From NCBI RefSeq assembly GCF_014161445.1, contig NZ_JABBXA010000004.1, positions 124,001 to 188,000 of the forward strand: 64,000 nt of DNA, read 5' to 3'. The notes below the pieces were generated by a model, which saw nothing but the letters and a program-made list of their open reading frames with translations, was not told the DNA's origin and searched no databases. A program made the translations under genes and the position numbers. Shown here one piece after another: positions 26,156 to 35,947 of this stretch; positions within the stretch are counted from its first letter, which is position 1; each line of letters starts with the position of its first letter. The stretch comes from Microbispora sp. H13382. Lineage in GTDB: Bacteria; Actinomycetota; Actinomycetes; Streptosporangiales; Streptosporangiaceae.

Positions 26156-27934
26156 TCATCTGACCGTGCAGGTGGCCACCGGCGCCTCGACGGCGGCCCC
26201 GGCCCAGCCGATCGCGAACTGCCGCGTCACCGACGCGCCCGGCGGCAGCACACCGTTCGAGGGTTGGCTGGTGACGGTCACCGTGGCTCCCGGCTGGGCG
26301 TAGTTGCCGTCCCCCATGTGCACGTAGCTCAGACCGTTGGGGACCTTGAAGGTGACGATCCACGAGGTGATGGTCAGGGTTCCCGTGTTCCGCACCGTCA
26401 GCTCGCCCCAGGAGGCCGCCGCCCAACTGAGGTGGAGCCGGATCGTCGCTTCACATGATCGTGTACCCGACGGGCCGGGCGACGGCGACGCGCTGGGGGA
26501 CGGTGAGGCGCATGACGACGGGCTCGATGACGGGCTGGGCGACGGCGAGGGCGAGGGTGAAGCGCTGAGCGAAGGGGAGGGGCAGGGTGCGGGGCTGGGC
26601 GACGGCGAGGGACACGCCGACGGGCTGGGGGACGGTGAGGGCGACGGTGACGGGCTGGGACTGGGGGACGGCGACGGTGAAGGGCTGAGCGAGGGGGAGG
26701 CACTGGGGGACGCCGACGGGCTGGGGGACGGTGAGGGCGACGGTGACGGGCTGGACGAAGGGGAGGGGCACGGCGAGGAGCCGCCCGGCGACGAGGGCGA
26801 CGGGACGGGCGACGGCGAGAGCGGGGGACCGGCCGACGGCGACGGGCTCGACGGCGGCCCCGTGCCGACGGGCGGGATCCGGACGATCAGGTCGTCGCCG
26901 GGACCCACCGTCCCCCTGCCGTCGCGGTTGCTCGTCGTCACCCAGAGCCATCCGTCGAGCCCGACCGCCACGGTGCGCAGCCGGCCCGGCGAGCCCCGCA
27001 GTTCGGCCGCCGGATCACCCGTCCTGACGCCTCCGCCGACCGGCACCGTCCACAGCCGCTTGCCTGCGAGGGCGGCGGCGAAGAGCGTGCCGTTGGCGTA
27101 GGCGAGGCCGCTGGGCGAGGCCTCGGCCGAGTTCCAGGTCACCAGGGGGTTCACGAGGTTCGGGTTGCCGCACACGCCCTCGCAGGCAGGCCAGCCGTAG
27201 TTGCGTCCCGGCTGGATGTGGTTGATCTCGTCGGTGGTGTTCTGGCCGAGCTCGGTGGCGTACAGCCGGTCGGCCTCGTCCCAGGCGAGCCCCTGGACGT
27301 TGCTGTGGCCGTAGCTGTAGACGGGCGAGCCGGAGTACGGGTTGGTCGCGGGGACCGCGCCGTCCCGGGTGACGCGCAGGATCTTGCCGCCGAGGCTCGA
27401 TCCCTGGGCGTTCGCCGGGTAGCCGGCGTCGCCCGTGGCGACGTACAGCAGGCCGTCGGGGCCGAACGCGATGCGCCCGCCGTTGCGCGACGGGCCCCGG
27501 GGGATGCCGGCGAGGATCACCTGCTGGGTCTGCGGGGCGCCGAGCCTGAACCGGACCACCCGGTTGTCCGATGCGCTGGTGTAGTACGCGTAGACCATCT
27601 GGTCCTGCGCGAACGTGGGGGAGAGCGCGATGCCGAGCAGGCCGCCCTCGCCACCCGGCTTCACGTTCGGGACCATGGCCACCTGTTCCGGCGAGGATCC
27701 GGGACGCACCCGCACGATGATCGCGGTGTCGCGTTCCGAGACGAGTGCGCTGCCGTCGGGGAGGAAGGCCATGCCCCAGGGCACCCGCAGGTTCGTCGCG
27801 ACGACCTGCGCCCGCGTGAAGTCGAAACCGCCCGTCCCCGCGTCCGCCGGGGCCGGCCGGGTCACGACGAGCGCCGCCGCGGCGACCACGGCGCAGACGG
27901 CGACGGAGAATGCCGCGGACAGTCGCTTGGGCAT
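26156..27934 (-). CDS. Secreted PQQ-type sugar dehydrogenase with very long Ser/Pro linker and degenerate CBM2 (copy 2)
   Basis: Paralogue of the next gene, 592 residues. Signal peptide about 1-32; GSDH propeller about 34-355 with nearly the same blocks (PWGMAFLPDGSALVSERD; YSYGHSNVQGLAWDEADRLYATELG; NYGWPACEGVCG). The linker is some 130 residues of SP repeats, about four times that of copy 1, and contains at least four Cys residues (PCPS, ACPS, SCAS). The CBM2-like tail keeps the fold pattern (GELTVRNTGTLTITSWIVTFKVPNG) but has lost two surface Trp (VHMGDGNY, QPSNGVL), so cellulose binding is doubtful. The start is the ATG giving MPKRLSAAFSV; the frame is open far upstream without family similarity. 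Confidence 0.88.
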   Translation of the reverse strand: MPKRLSAAFSVAVCAVVAAAALVVTRPAPADAGTGGFDFTRAQVVATNLRVPWGMAFLPDGSALVSERDTAIIVRVRPGSSPEQVAMVPNVKPGGEGGLLGIALSPTFAQDQMVYAYYTSASDNRVVRFRLGAPQTQQVILAGIPRGPSRNGGRIAFGPDGLLYVATGDAGYPANAQGSSLGGKILRVTRDGAVPATNPYSGSPVYSYGHSNVQGLAWDEADRLYATELGQNTTDEINHIQPGRNYGWPACEGVCGNPNLVNPLVTWNSAEASPSGLAYANGTLFAAALAGKRLWTVPVGGGVRTGDPAAELRGSPGRLRTVAVGLDGWLWVTTSNRDGRGTVGPGDDLIVRIPPVGTGPPSSPSPSAGPPLSPSPVPSPSSPGGSSPCPSPSSSPSPSPSPSPSPSASPSASPSLSPSPSPSPSPSPSPSPSPSPSPSACPSPSPSPAPCPSPSLSASPSPSPSPSPSSSPSSCASPSPSASPSPGPSGTRSCEATIRLHLSWAAASWGELTVRNTGTLTITSWIVTFKVPNGLSYVHMGDGNYAQPGATVTVTSQPSNGVLPPGASVTRQFAIGWAGAAVEAPVATCTVR

Positions 27935-28127
27935 CACATGCTCCCGGGGCGGGACGGGGGCTTCCGGCTCAAGGTCATCGAAAGCGCCCGCCGTGCCCGG
28001 GGCAACCGGCAGACGGGCGTCTGTTCTCCGACCTGCGCGTACGCCCGCCGGCCGGGTCCCGCGCGGGAAACTTTCACGGGCCCGCGGCCGGCCGGCGCGA
28101 TCCCGGGTGTCCCGGTGATCGGCGGTC

Positions 28128-28156
28128 TTGCGGCTCGCGAACGCGGCGAGTAGGTT
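28128..28156 (+). promoter_or_regulatory. Promoter for leader ORF and GNAT gene
   Basis: TTGCGG (28128-28133) and TAGGTT (28151-28156) are separated by exactly 17 bases, one of the best housekeeping-sigma matches in the window. The predicted start near 28163 gives a 30-base leader before the small ORF at 28193. The rest of the 342-base gap after the sugar dehydrogenase start shows nothing definite. Confidence 0.6.
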
Positions 28157-28192
28157 CCGGGTACGCCGTCGAGCAGGAAGGAGGTCAGAACA

Positions 28193-28243
28193 ATGTCCGA
28201 TGTTCTGCGCCCCGTCCGCGCTCCGGCGTTCGCGCGGATCTGA
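28193..28243 (+). CDS. 16-residue leader ORF upstream of the GNAT gene
   Basis: ATG-initiated ORF encoding MSDVLRPVRAPAFARI, preceded by a near-perfect ribosome site (GGAAGGAGG, about seven bases away) and by a good promoter. It ends 33 bases before the acetyltransferase start. Too short for a domain, and I do not recognise the sequence. The placement suggests a regulatory leader peptide or a coupling ORF. The GNAT gene has its own GGAGGA site. Confidence 0.5.
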   Translation: MSDVLRPVRAPAFARI

Positions 28244-28276
28244 TCCGGGGCGTTCGCCTTCCCGGAGGATCAATCC

Positions 28277-29173
28277 ATGACCGAGATGGTCATCCGTCCG
28301 CTGGTCGCGGGCGAGGAGAGCCTGTTCGACTCCATGCCCGATCCGCTGCCCCAGCTGCGCCAGGTCGGCTACGCCGACGGCATCGCCGGCGGCGGCTACC
28401 GGCCCGAGCGCACCTGGGTCGCCCTGCGTGCCGGGCGCGTCGTCGGCCGGGCGGCCTGGCTGCTGCCGCCGGGCGCCGCCGGCGCTCCCTGGCTGGAGCG
28501 TTTCGACCTGGACGCCGAGCCGGAGGTGGGCGCCGCGCTGCTGCGCGCCGCGCACGAGGCGCTCGGCGGGCCCGGGTCGTACTACGCCGCCCTGCCGCCG
28601 CACTGGCGCGGCCGGCCGGACGTCCTCGCCGTGGTGGAGGCGCCGATGGCCGCGGCCCGCCTCGCCGGCCTGGCCGAGCGTGGTGAGCGGCTCAGATACT
28701 CCTGGACGGGCACGCCGCCCGCGGCGCCCTCCGGGCGGTACACCTTCCGCCCGGCCGCCGGCGCGGCCGAGATCGACGCCCTGGTGGCGCGGATCGCGGA
28801 GCCGGACCTGCTGACGGGCGCCGAGATCGCGCGGGCGGTCGCCGGCGTGGATCCGGCCACCGATCCGCTGGCCTGGTGGACGGGACCGATCGGCCGCTGG
28901 CGTGTGGCGCTGGACGCGGGAGAGCCGGTCGGCCTGGCCGGAACGGCCGGGGACGCGTGCTATCCCCTCATCGCCTATCTCGGCGTGCTCGACGGGGCCG
29001 CCCGGGGCGACCTCCTGGCCGATGCGGTCAGGGTGCTGGCCGCCGGCGGCGCCGCGGAGGTGATCGCCGACGTGGACGCGCATCGGGCGGAGGCGTCGGC
29101 GGACCTGGAGCGGCGCGGGTTCCGGCAGGTGCGGGCCCGGGTGCTGTTCGAACCCGCCGCCGTCCCCCGGTGA
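28277..29173 (+). CDS. GNAT family acetyltransferase
   Basis: 298-residue acetyltransferase-like protein of actinobacterial type, with an N-terminal GNAT-like half (MVIRPLVAGEESLFDSMPDPLP; RTWVALRAGRVVGRAAWLLPP) and a second half (WRVALDAGEPVGLAGTAGDACYPLIAYLGVLDGAARGDLL; ADLERRGFRQVRARVLFEP). The final RRGF pattern is typical of GNAT C-termini. No substrate can be assigned. A GGAGGATCAATCC ribosome site precedes the ATG. Probably co-transcribed with the 16-codon leader ORF. Confidence 0.8.
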   Translation: MTEMVIRPLVAGEESLFDSMPDPLPQLRQVGYADGIAGGGYRPERTWVALRAGRVVGRAAWLLPPGAAGAPWLERFDLDAEPEVGAALLRAAHEALGGPGSYYAALPPHWRGRPDVLAVVEAPMAAARLAGLAERGERLRYSWTGTPPAAPSGRYTFRPAAGAAEIDALVARIAEPDLLTGAEIARAVAGVDPATDPLAWWTGPIGRWRVALDAGEPVGLAGTAGDACYPLIAYLGVLDGAARGDLLADAVRVLAAGGAAEVIADVDAHRAEASADLERRGFRQVRARVLFEPAAVPR

Positions 29174-29231
29174 GAGCCGCCCCAGATCACGTGGAGCCGC
29201 CCCAGATCACGTGGAGCAGGCGCGTCACGTG
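29174..29231. repeat. 20-bp tandem repeat with CACGTG
   Basis: GAGCCGCCCCAGATCACGTG occurs twice in tandem (29174-29193, 29194-29213) and a shortened third unit ends at 29231. Each unit ends in CACGTG. It lies between the two GNAT genes, immediately after a stop codon. Confidence 0.7.
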
Positions 29232-29301
29232 GAGCAGACGCGGAGACGCCGCCAACTCCTCGGCAAGCCGCCCACAAGTCGCGCTGCGTACAACCAGTGA
29301 C

Positions 29302-30234
29302 ATGAACGACTACGACATCCGGCGGCCGGCGCCCGCCGACACGGCGGCGATTCACGAGCTGGTCACCGAGCACGACATCGAAGTGACCGGCAAGCCCGAC
29401 TGGACGCTCGACGACGTCGCCGACACCCTCGGCGAGCTGGACCTGGAGCACGACAGCTGGGTGGTCCACTCGGGCGGGCGGCTCCTCGGCTGGGGCTACG
29501 CCAGGCGCAAGGGCGACAGCGACAACGTGGACATCGACGTGCAGGCGCGGGAGCCCGGCGCGGCCGCGCTGCTGTGGGACCTGGCGCTCGGCCGCGCCGG
29601 CGGCCTCGCCCGCGAGGCCGGGCACGACCACGCGGTGATGGACGTCAGCGTCTACGAGCAGGACACCGTCATGCGCGAGGCCGCCAAGGAGCGTGGCTTC
29701 GCGCCCGCGACCAGCTTCCACCGCATGCGGACCGACCACGCCGGTGTACGGCCCGTCTTCCTGCCCGGGGTCACGGTCGAAGCGGGCTCGCCCGGCGGCG
29801 AGGAGGTGCTGCGCGCGGCGCACGCCGTCCAGCAGGAGGGTTTCGCCGAGCACTTCGGATTCGTGCCGAAGACGTTCGAGGAGTGGGCCGAGGAGATGGA
29901 GGCGTCCAGCGCGAACGACTGGACGCAGCTGCTGCTGGCCCGCGTCCACGGTGAGCCCGCGGCCATGCTGCTCGGCACGAACCACTTCGTGCCCGACGAG
30001 AACTGCGGCTACGTCCGCACGCTCGCGGTGCGGCCCGCCTTCCGCGGGCGCGGCCTCGGCCGGCTGCTGCTCACGCGGGCCTTCGAGGCCGACGAGCGGC
30101 GCGGGCGGGTGGGCACGATCCTGCACGTCGACGGCAACAACACGACTCCGGCGCTCGGCCTGTACCAGTCGGTCGGCATGCGCCCCGTGCTCGTCATCGA
30201 CGTCTGGCGGGCCCTCGTGCGTCCCGGATCTTGA
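29302..30234 (+). CDS. GNAT family acetyltransferase, tandem-domain (mycothiol-synthase-like)
   Basis: 310 residues with two GNAT modules. The first (about 1-150) starts YDIRRPAPADTAAIHELV. The second (about 160-310) has the acetyl-CoA motif TLAVRPAFRGRGLGRLLLTRAFEADERRG and ends LHVDGNNTTPALGLYQSVGM. The double-GNAT layout resembles mycothiol synthase, but it is more likely one of the many paralogues than MshD itself. TACAAC (29289-29294) ends seven bases before the ATG with no ribosome site, so it is probably leaderless and transcribed apart from the GNAT gene upstream. Confidence 0.87.
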   Translation: MNDYDIRRPAPADTAAIHELVTEHDIEVTGKPDWTLDDVADTLGELDLEHDSWVVHSGGRLLGWGYARRKGDSDNVDIDVQAREPGAAALLWDLALGRAGGLAREAGHDHAVMDVSVYEQDTVMREAAKERGFAPATSFHRMRTDHAGVRPVFLPGVTVEAGSPGGEEVLRAAHAVQQEGFAEHFGFVPKTFEEWAEEMEASSANDWTQLLLARVHGEPAAMLLGTNHFVPDENCGYVRTLAVRPAFRGRGLGRLLLTRAFEADERRGRVGTILHVDGNNTTPALGLYQSVGMRPVLVIDVWRALVRPGS

Positions 30235-30241
30235 GACTGCG

Positions 30242-30269
30242 TTGCTCACAACGCGGATGCCTCTACTGT
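30242..30269 (+). promoter_or_regulatory. gdhA promoter
   Basis: TTGCTC (30242-30247) and TACTGT (30264-30269) with a 16-base spacer, about 35 bases before the gdhA start; an AAGGAGAG ribosome site follows. Confidence 0.5.
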
Positions 30270-30276
30270 GAGATAG

Positions 30277-31647
<1,371 letters not shown>

Positions 31648-31662
31648 GCGCTCACGTAGGAC

Positions 31663-33060
31663 TCATCGGCCGTCCCGGCGGGTGCGCAGGAGAGGTACCG
31701 CGCACCCGCCGGCGGCCAGCGAGACCGCGGCCAGCGACAGCGACGTCACCGCGGCGGCGTGCGCGGACGGGGCCAGGCTGAGGAACAGCGTGCCGAAGAC
31801 GGCCACGCCGACCACCTGGCCGAGCTGCAGCATCATCGCCAGCAGGCCGCTGGCGTCGGCCGCGTCGGCGGGCGCGACCCGGGCCAGCGCCACCGCCATC
31901 AGCGGGCTGAACGTGCCCGCCATGCCGGCCCCGATGGCCACGAAAGCGATCTCCAGCAGCGGCTCGCCGTGGCCGCCGCCGGCCAGCGCCGCCGCCAGGG
32001 CCAGCTCGCCCGCGGCGGTGACGACGGCGGACGTGACGATCATCGGCCGGTGCAGGCGGGCCGGCAGCCGCTTCCAGTTCAGGCTGGTCAGCCCGAAGGC
32101 GGCGGCCGCGGGGATGAACAGGCAGCCCGCCCGCAGGGCGCTGTCGCCGAGGCCGCCCTGCAGGTGGAGGGCCATGGCGAACAGCCAGCCGCCGTATGCC
32201 GCCATCACGAGGAAGACACCCGACGCGGCGGCGGCCACCCCGGGGGCGCGCAGCAGGCGGCCGGGGACGAGCGGATGCGCCGCCCGCCGCTCCACGAGCA
32301 GGAACGCGCAGAACGCGAGCACCGCCAGTCCCATGGAGATCCACCCCCACAGCGGCCAGTTCTCCTCGTGGCCGAGCACGAGCGGCACGACCAGCAGGCA
32401 GACGGCGAGCGACAACGTGACCAGGCCGGGCACGTCGAGCCGCTGCTCGCGCCGCACGTGGACGGCGGGCAGCGTACGGGCGCCGGCGGCCAGCAGCGCG
32501 AGCCCGATCGGCACGTTGACCAGGAAGACCGGCCGCCAGGCCGTGCCGAACAGGTCGGCGGTCACCAGCAGTCCGCCGAGCACCTGGCCGACGACCGCGC
32601 CGGCCGAGATGACCGTGGCGTAGACGCCGAGCGCGCGTCCCCGGGCGGCGCCGTCGAAGGTGACCTGGATCAGGCTGAGCACCTGGGGCACCATCAGGGC
32701 GGCTCCCGCGCCCTGCACCAGCCGGAAGGCGATCAGCACGCCGATCGAGGGGGCGAGCCCGCACATCAGCGACGCGGCCGTGAACACCACGAGCCCGGCG
32801 AGGAACAGCCGCCGGTAACCGAGCAGCCCCCCGAGGCGTGCCCCGGTGATCAGCAGGATCGCGTACGCCACGGTGTAGCCGGAGACGACGAGTTGCAGCC
32901 CGGAGCCGGTGGCCCCGAGGCCGGCGCGCATTGTGGGCGCGGCGACGTTGACGATGGTGGCGTCGAGGACGGCCATGAACTGCCCCGCCAGGATGACGGT
33001 GAGCAGCAGGGCCGGCGAGGTGCGCCGCGCGGCCGGCGCGCGGGTGGCGACAGTGGTCAT
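31663..33060 (-). CDS. MFS transporter, DHA2 (EmrB/QacA-like) drug efflux
   Basis: 465-residue proton antiporter with about 14 predicted helices. The N-terminal signature LAGQFMAVLDATIVNVAAPTM is diagnostic for DHA2 pumps, with the motif-A/C-like GARLGGLLGYRRLFLAGLVVF and RLVQGAGAALMVPQVLSLIQ. Exports unknown toxic compounds. The start is MTTVATRAPA; longer in-frame extensions run through the regulator gene and are rejected. It is divergent from an XRE-type regulator across 102 bases with a small inverted repeat, suggesting local control. Confidence 0.93.
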   Translation of the reverse strand: MTTVATRAPAARRTSPALLLTVILAGQFMAVLDATIVNVAAPTMRAGLGATGSGLQLVVSGYTVAYAILLITGARLGGLLGYRRLFLAGLVVFTAASLMCGLAPSIGVLIAFRLVQGAGAALMVPQVLSLIQVTFDGAARGRALGVYATVISAGAVVGQVLGGLLVTADLFGTAWRPVFLVNVPIGLALLAAGARTLPAVHVRREQRLDVPGLVTLSLAVCLLVVPLVLGHEENWPLWGWISMGLAVLAFCAFLLVERRAAHPLVPGRLLRAPGVAAAASGVFLVMAAYGGWLFAMALHLQGGLGDSALRAGCLFIPAAAAFGLTSLNWKRLPARLHRPMIVTSAVVTAAGELALAAALAGGGHGEPLLEIAFVAIGAGMAGTFSPLMAVALARVAPADAADASGLLAMMLQLGQVVGVAVFGTLFLSLAPSAHAAAVTSLSLAAVSLAAGGCAVPLLRTRRDGR

Positions 33061-33111
33061 GGCGGCAACGATGCGGCCGCCGCGATACCGGTGCCGAGAG
33101 CCTGCGGATCC

Positions 33112-33125
33112 TGGTAGCGACACCA
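33112..33125. promoter_or_regulatory. Inverted repeat between MFS pump and XRE regulator
   Basis: TGGT-N6-ACCA at 33112-33125 lies in the divergent promoter gap. It is short, so it is offered only as a possible operator for the adjacent regulator. Confidence 0.3.
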
Positions 33126-33162
33126 CCTGGCAACGCGTCCGCACACTCGCCAGGATGGAGAG

Positions 33163-34050
33163 GTGACGACGGGGACCCGCAGCAGGCACACCAGGCGTGA
33201 GGAGCTCGCGGCCTTCCTGCGCAGCAGGCGCGAGCGGATCCGGCCCGAGGACGTCGGGCTGCCGCCCGGGTTGCGCCGCCGTACGCCGGGGCTGCGGCGG
33301 GAGGAGGTCGCCCAGCTCGCCGGCGTGGGCGTGACCTGGTACACCTGGCTGGAGCAGGGCCGCCCCATCAACGCGTCGGTGCAGGTGCTGGACGCGATCG
33401 CCCGCACGCTGCGGCTGGACGCGGCCGAGCGGGAGCACCTCTACCGGCTGGCCGACCTGCCGGAGGTCGCCGTCCCCGGCGACGCCGGGGACGGCCTCGA
33501 CGCCGAGGTGCACACGATCCTGCGCCGGCTCGACCCGCTGCCCGCCTGCGTCTACAACGGCCGGTACGACCTGCTCGCCTGGAACGCCGCGTACGGCACG
33601 ATCTTCGCGTCCGTGGTCGGCCGGCCCCGGCTCGAGCGCAACGTCCTGTGGCGGGTGTTCACGATGCCGGGCTGCTGCTGCCCGCTGGTGAACAAGGAGG
33701 AGGAGCTTCTCCAGATGGTCGCCACCCTGCGAGCGGCCTTCGGCAGGCACGTGGGGGAGCCGGCGTGGACGAACTTCGTCACCCGGCTGTCGGCGGCCAG
33801 CTCCGACTTCGCGCGGATGTGGGCGACGCACGACGTGGCCAGGCCGGGGGCGCGGATGAAGCTGTTCCAGCACTCCTCGGTGGGGCTGATCAGGCTGACG
33901 TCCACCAGCATGGCGCTGGCGGCGCCGCCGGAGACCCGCATCGTGGTCTACACGCCGACGGACGACGAGAGCCGCGGCCGCATCGAATGGCTGCTGGCCC
34001 ATCCGGAGGCCGGTCACTGCCCGCTGCACGAGGAGACGGTCCGGGGGTGA
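33163..34050 (+). CDS. XRE family regulator with MmyB-like ligand domain
   Basis: 295-residue DNA-binding protein. HTH_31-type domain at about 10-85 (LAAFLRSRRERIRPEDVGLP; TPGLRREEVAQLAGVGVTWYTWLEQGRP), then an MmyB-like ligand-binding domain (CVYNGRYDLLAWNAAYGTIFA; TSTSMALAAPPETRIVVYTP), the common actinobacterial arrangement. The region around 165-185 has a GCCCP cysteine cluster (TMPGCCCPLVNKEEELLQ). Start GTG 33163, with GGAGAG directly before it. Divergent from the drug pump, so a likely repressor of it. Confidence 0.9.
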   Translation: MTTGTRSRHTRREELAAFLRSRRERIRPEDVGLPPGLRRRTPGLRREEVAQLAGVGVTWYTWLEQGRPINASVQVLDAIARTLRLDAAEREHLYRLADLPEVAVPGDAGDGLDAEVHTILRRLDPLPACVYNGRYDLLAWNAAYGTIFASVVGRPRLERNVLWRVFTMPGCCCPLVNKEEELLQMVATLRAAFGRHVGEPAWTNFVTRLSAASSDFARMWATHDVARPGARMKLFQHSSVGLIRLTSTSMALAAPPETRIVVYTPTDDESRGRIEWLLAHPEAGHCPLHEETVRG

Positions 34051-34056
34051 AGCCGC

Positions 34057-34140
34057 ATGGGCCGGACCGGCGAGGAGGACCGGCACGTGCCCGCCGATCC
34101 GGAGGGCGACGAGTTCCGCCTGCTGCGCCGCCGCCTGTGA
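34057..34140 (+). pseudogene. C-terminal fragment of a VOC/glyoxalase-fold protein
   Basis: A 27-codon ORF (MGRTGEEDRHVPADPEGDEF RLLRRRL) starting seven bases after the regulator stop. HVPADPEGDEFRLL matches the characteristic last beta-strand of VOC-family proteins (typically VLADPEGNEFCLL). The rest of the family fold (about 110 residues) is absent, so it is either a remnant or a tiny relic ORF kept by chance. Confidence 0.4.
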
Positions 34141-34161
34141 GCCTCGCGGGGGCCGATGCGA

Positions 34162-34167
34162 TAGCGT
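34162..34167 (+). promoter_or_regulatory. -10 box of the DUF2203 gene
   Basis: TAGCGT ends seven bases before GTG 34175. The intervening CCGGAGG could act as a ribosome site if transcription begins earlier. Confidence 0.4.
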
Positions 34168-34174
34168 CCGGAGG

Positions 34175-34537
34175 GTGGCGAGGATCTTCACGGTCGACGA
34201 GGCCGAATCGCTGATGCCGGTGGTGCTCCAGCACGCCCGGGAGTTCGTCGCCGTACGCGCCGACCTGGCCGAGCTCACCCACGACCTGCGGCACGCGGGC
34301 GCCTCACCCCTCGGCGGCCTGCCGGAGGCCAAGGGCCTGGAGGCGCGGATGGACGAGATCCTGAGCTGGTTCGACGCCGAGGAGATCGAGATCAAGGGCG
34401 TCGCCCCGCTGCTCGTCGACTTCCCCGCCGTGCTGGGCGGCGTGTCCGTACGGCTGTGCTGGCTGGAGGGGGAGGCCGACCTGGGCTGGTATCACCGCAG
34501 TGACCTCGGCTTCCCCGGCCGCCGCCCGCTGCCCTGA
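34175..34537 (+). CDS. DUF2203 family protein
   Basis: 120-residue protein of unknown function. The conserved features of DUF2203 are all present: FTVDEAESLMPVVLQHAREF at the start, a helical middle, then APLLVDFPAVLGGVSVRLCW LEGEADLGWYHRSDLGFPGRRPL. The family is widespread in actinobacteria and firmicutes; no activity is established. Convergent with the xylanase gene, with a hairpin between. Confidence 0.9.
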   Translation: MARIFTVDEAESLMPVVLQHAREFVAVRADLAELTHDLRHAGASPLGGLPEAKGLEARMDEILSWFDAEEIEIKGVAPLLVDFPAVLGGVSVRLCWLEGEADLGWYHRSDLGFPGRRPLP

Positions 34538-34571
34538 TCTCGCGGCTGCCGCCGCACTGCCCCTGCGGCGA

Positions 34572-34600
34572 GGGAGCGGGGCCCGAAGGCGCCCGCTCCC
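34572..34600. terminator. Bidirectional hairpin between DUF2203 and xylanase genes
   Basis: GGGAGCGGG (34572-34580) pairs perfectly with CCCGCTCCC (34592-34600); inside, GCC-CGAA-GGC forms an additional stem-loop. It lies in the convergent gap and can serve both strands. Confidence 0.75.
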
Positions 34601-34641
34601 CGCTCGCGCGGCGACCGCGCCGTGCCGCACGGTCGTGCCGG

Positions 34642-35736
34642 TCAGCCGCTGGTGCAGGCCGAGCCGTTGAGGCTGAAGGCGGAGGGGTTGGGGTTGTTGC
34701 CGGAGTGGGTGCCCTGGAAGCCGAACGAGGCGGTCGCGCCGGGAGCCAGTGAGCCGTTGTAGGACACGTTGCGCGCGGTCACCGACGAGCCGCTCTGGCT
34801 CACCGTGGCGTTCCAGGCGTTGGTGACCTGCTGGCCGCCGGAGAAGGACCAGGCCAGCGTCCAGCCGTTGATCGTGCCGCTGCCGGTGTTGGTGACGGTC
34901 ACCTCGGCGGTGAATCCGTTGTTCCACTCGTTCTTCGTGTAGGACACGCGGCACGCGCCGGTGCCTCCCGGCGAGGAGGGCGAGACCGTGGGCGAGGGGC
35001 GGGGGGAAGGCGAGACCGCGGGAGAGGGCGAGGGCGAGGGATCGGTCGTGCCGCCGATGGTGATGTTGGAGCTGCCGCTGCTCTGATAGCCCTCGGTGGC
35101 GAGGATCTGGTAATCGTGGTTGCCCAGGGGCATGCCGTAGCGGGCCCACGCGTCGAAGTGGTTGCCGATGGTGATGGTGCCGCCGGTCCTCTTCTGCTGC
35201 CGGACGCTCCAGTACTGGTTGAAGGTCTGGTTGCCGTCGATCGAGGGCGCGTTGTAGCGGGTGGTCTGGTAGACGTCATAGGTGCCGCCGTCGGAGGTGA
35301 CGGTGCCCTTGTACGTGCCCGTCGGCCGCCAGGTGCCCCAGTTGTCGACGATGTAGTACTCCACGAGCGGGCTCCGCGTCCAGCCGTACAACGCGAGGTA
35401 GGCGTTGCCGGAGGGGTTGAAGCTGCCGGAGTAGGTCACGGTCCTGCGCGTGCCCGGCTTCCAGCCCTTGCCGGCGACGAAGTTGTTGGTGTTGCGCCAG
35501 GACGTGCTGTAGTTGCCGCCGGAGCCCAGCTCCATGGAGACCGTGCCCTGGCTGTCGGTCCAGAACGAGAAGAAGTATCCGTTGTTGGTGCCGGTCTGGT
35601 TCGTGGTGACGGCGGCGTGGGCGACGCCGGGCAGCAGCGCCACGGCCGCGGCCAGCGCCACGGCGCAGACACGGCCGATCAACAGCCGCACACCGCCGCG
35701 CCCGCGGCTTCTCATCCGGACGGGAATGTGATTCAT
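34642..35736 (-). CDS. Endo-1,4-beta-xylanase, GH11 with CBM2
   Basis: Secreted xylan-degrading enzyme, 364 residues. Signal peptide 1-41 (LLPGVAHA). GH11 jelly-roll about 42-232, with the nucleophile in [10 protein letters not shown] (Glu126) and the acid/base in [10 protein letters not shown] (Glu215). [18 protein letters not shown] linker leads to CBM2 ([20 protein letters not shown] to the C-terminal CTSG), with Trp residues in NEWNNGF and NAWNATV. A strong ribosome site (GAGGAGGAAG) lies seven bases upstream of the ATG. Upstream DNA carries sites resembling the actinobacterial xylanase operator CGAAANTTTCG. Confidence 0.96.
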   Translation of the reverse strand: MNHIPVRMRSRGRGGVRLLIGRVCAVALAAAVALLPGVAHAAVTTNQTGTNNGYFFSFWTDSQGTVSMELGSGGNYSTSWRNTNNFVAGKGWKPGTRRTVTYSGSFNPSGNAYLALYGWTRSPLVEYYIVDNWGTWRPTGTYKGTVTSDGGTYDVYQTTRYNAPSIDGNQTFNQYWSVRQQKRTGGTITIGNHFDAWARYGMPLGNHDYQILATEGYQSSGSSNITIGGTTDPSPSPSPAVSPSPRPSPTVSPSSPGGTGACRVSYTKNEWNNGFTAEVTVTNTGSGTINGWTLAWSFSGGQQVTNAWNATVSQSGSSVTARNVSYNGSLAPGATASFGFQGTHSGNNPNPSAFSLNGSACTSG

Positions 35737-35916
35737 GTACGTACTTCCTCCTCAACGGGCCGAGGGCGGCCGGCCTACGTGCTGCCGGGGTGACGGCCAC
35801 CGCGCCGGCGTCGCGCACCGCGGCGGAGGTCGGCCGGTCGTCACGCGGTCGCCGACCTGAGGACCATGTCGCGGTTCGTGACCCGGATCGACAGTGGTCG
35901 AGGCCCTTCGTGTGGG

Positions 35917-35947
35917 CGAAATTATCGGACAGACGGCGAAAGTGTCA
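35917..35947. promoter_or_regulatory. Xylanase-type operators upstream of the GH11 gene
   Basis: CGAAATTATCG (35917-35927) is one base from the inverted repeat CGAAA-N-TTTCG reported upstream of actinomycete xylanase genes. CGAAAGTGTCA (35937-35947) is a weaker copy 20 bases away. They lie 180-210 bases upstream of the xylanase start. The gap 35737-36251 is otherwise without a recognisable gene. Confidence 0.45.

Noticed and set aside
26337..27101. Plus-strand frame encoding Gly-Asp/Glu-Gly repeats
   Set aside because: It is the complement of the Ser-Pro linker of the secreted sugar dehydrogenase, which has a signal peptide and conserved domains.
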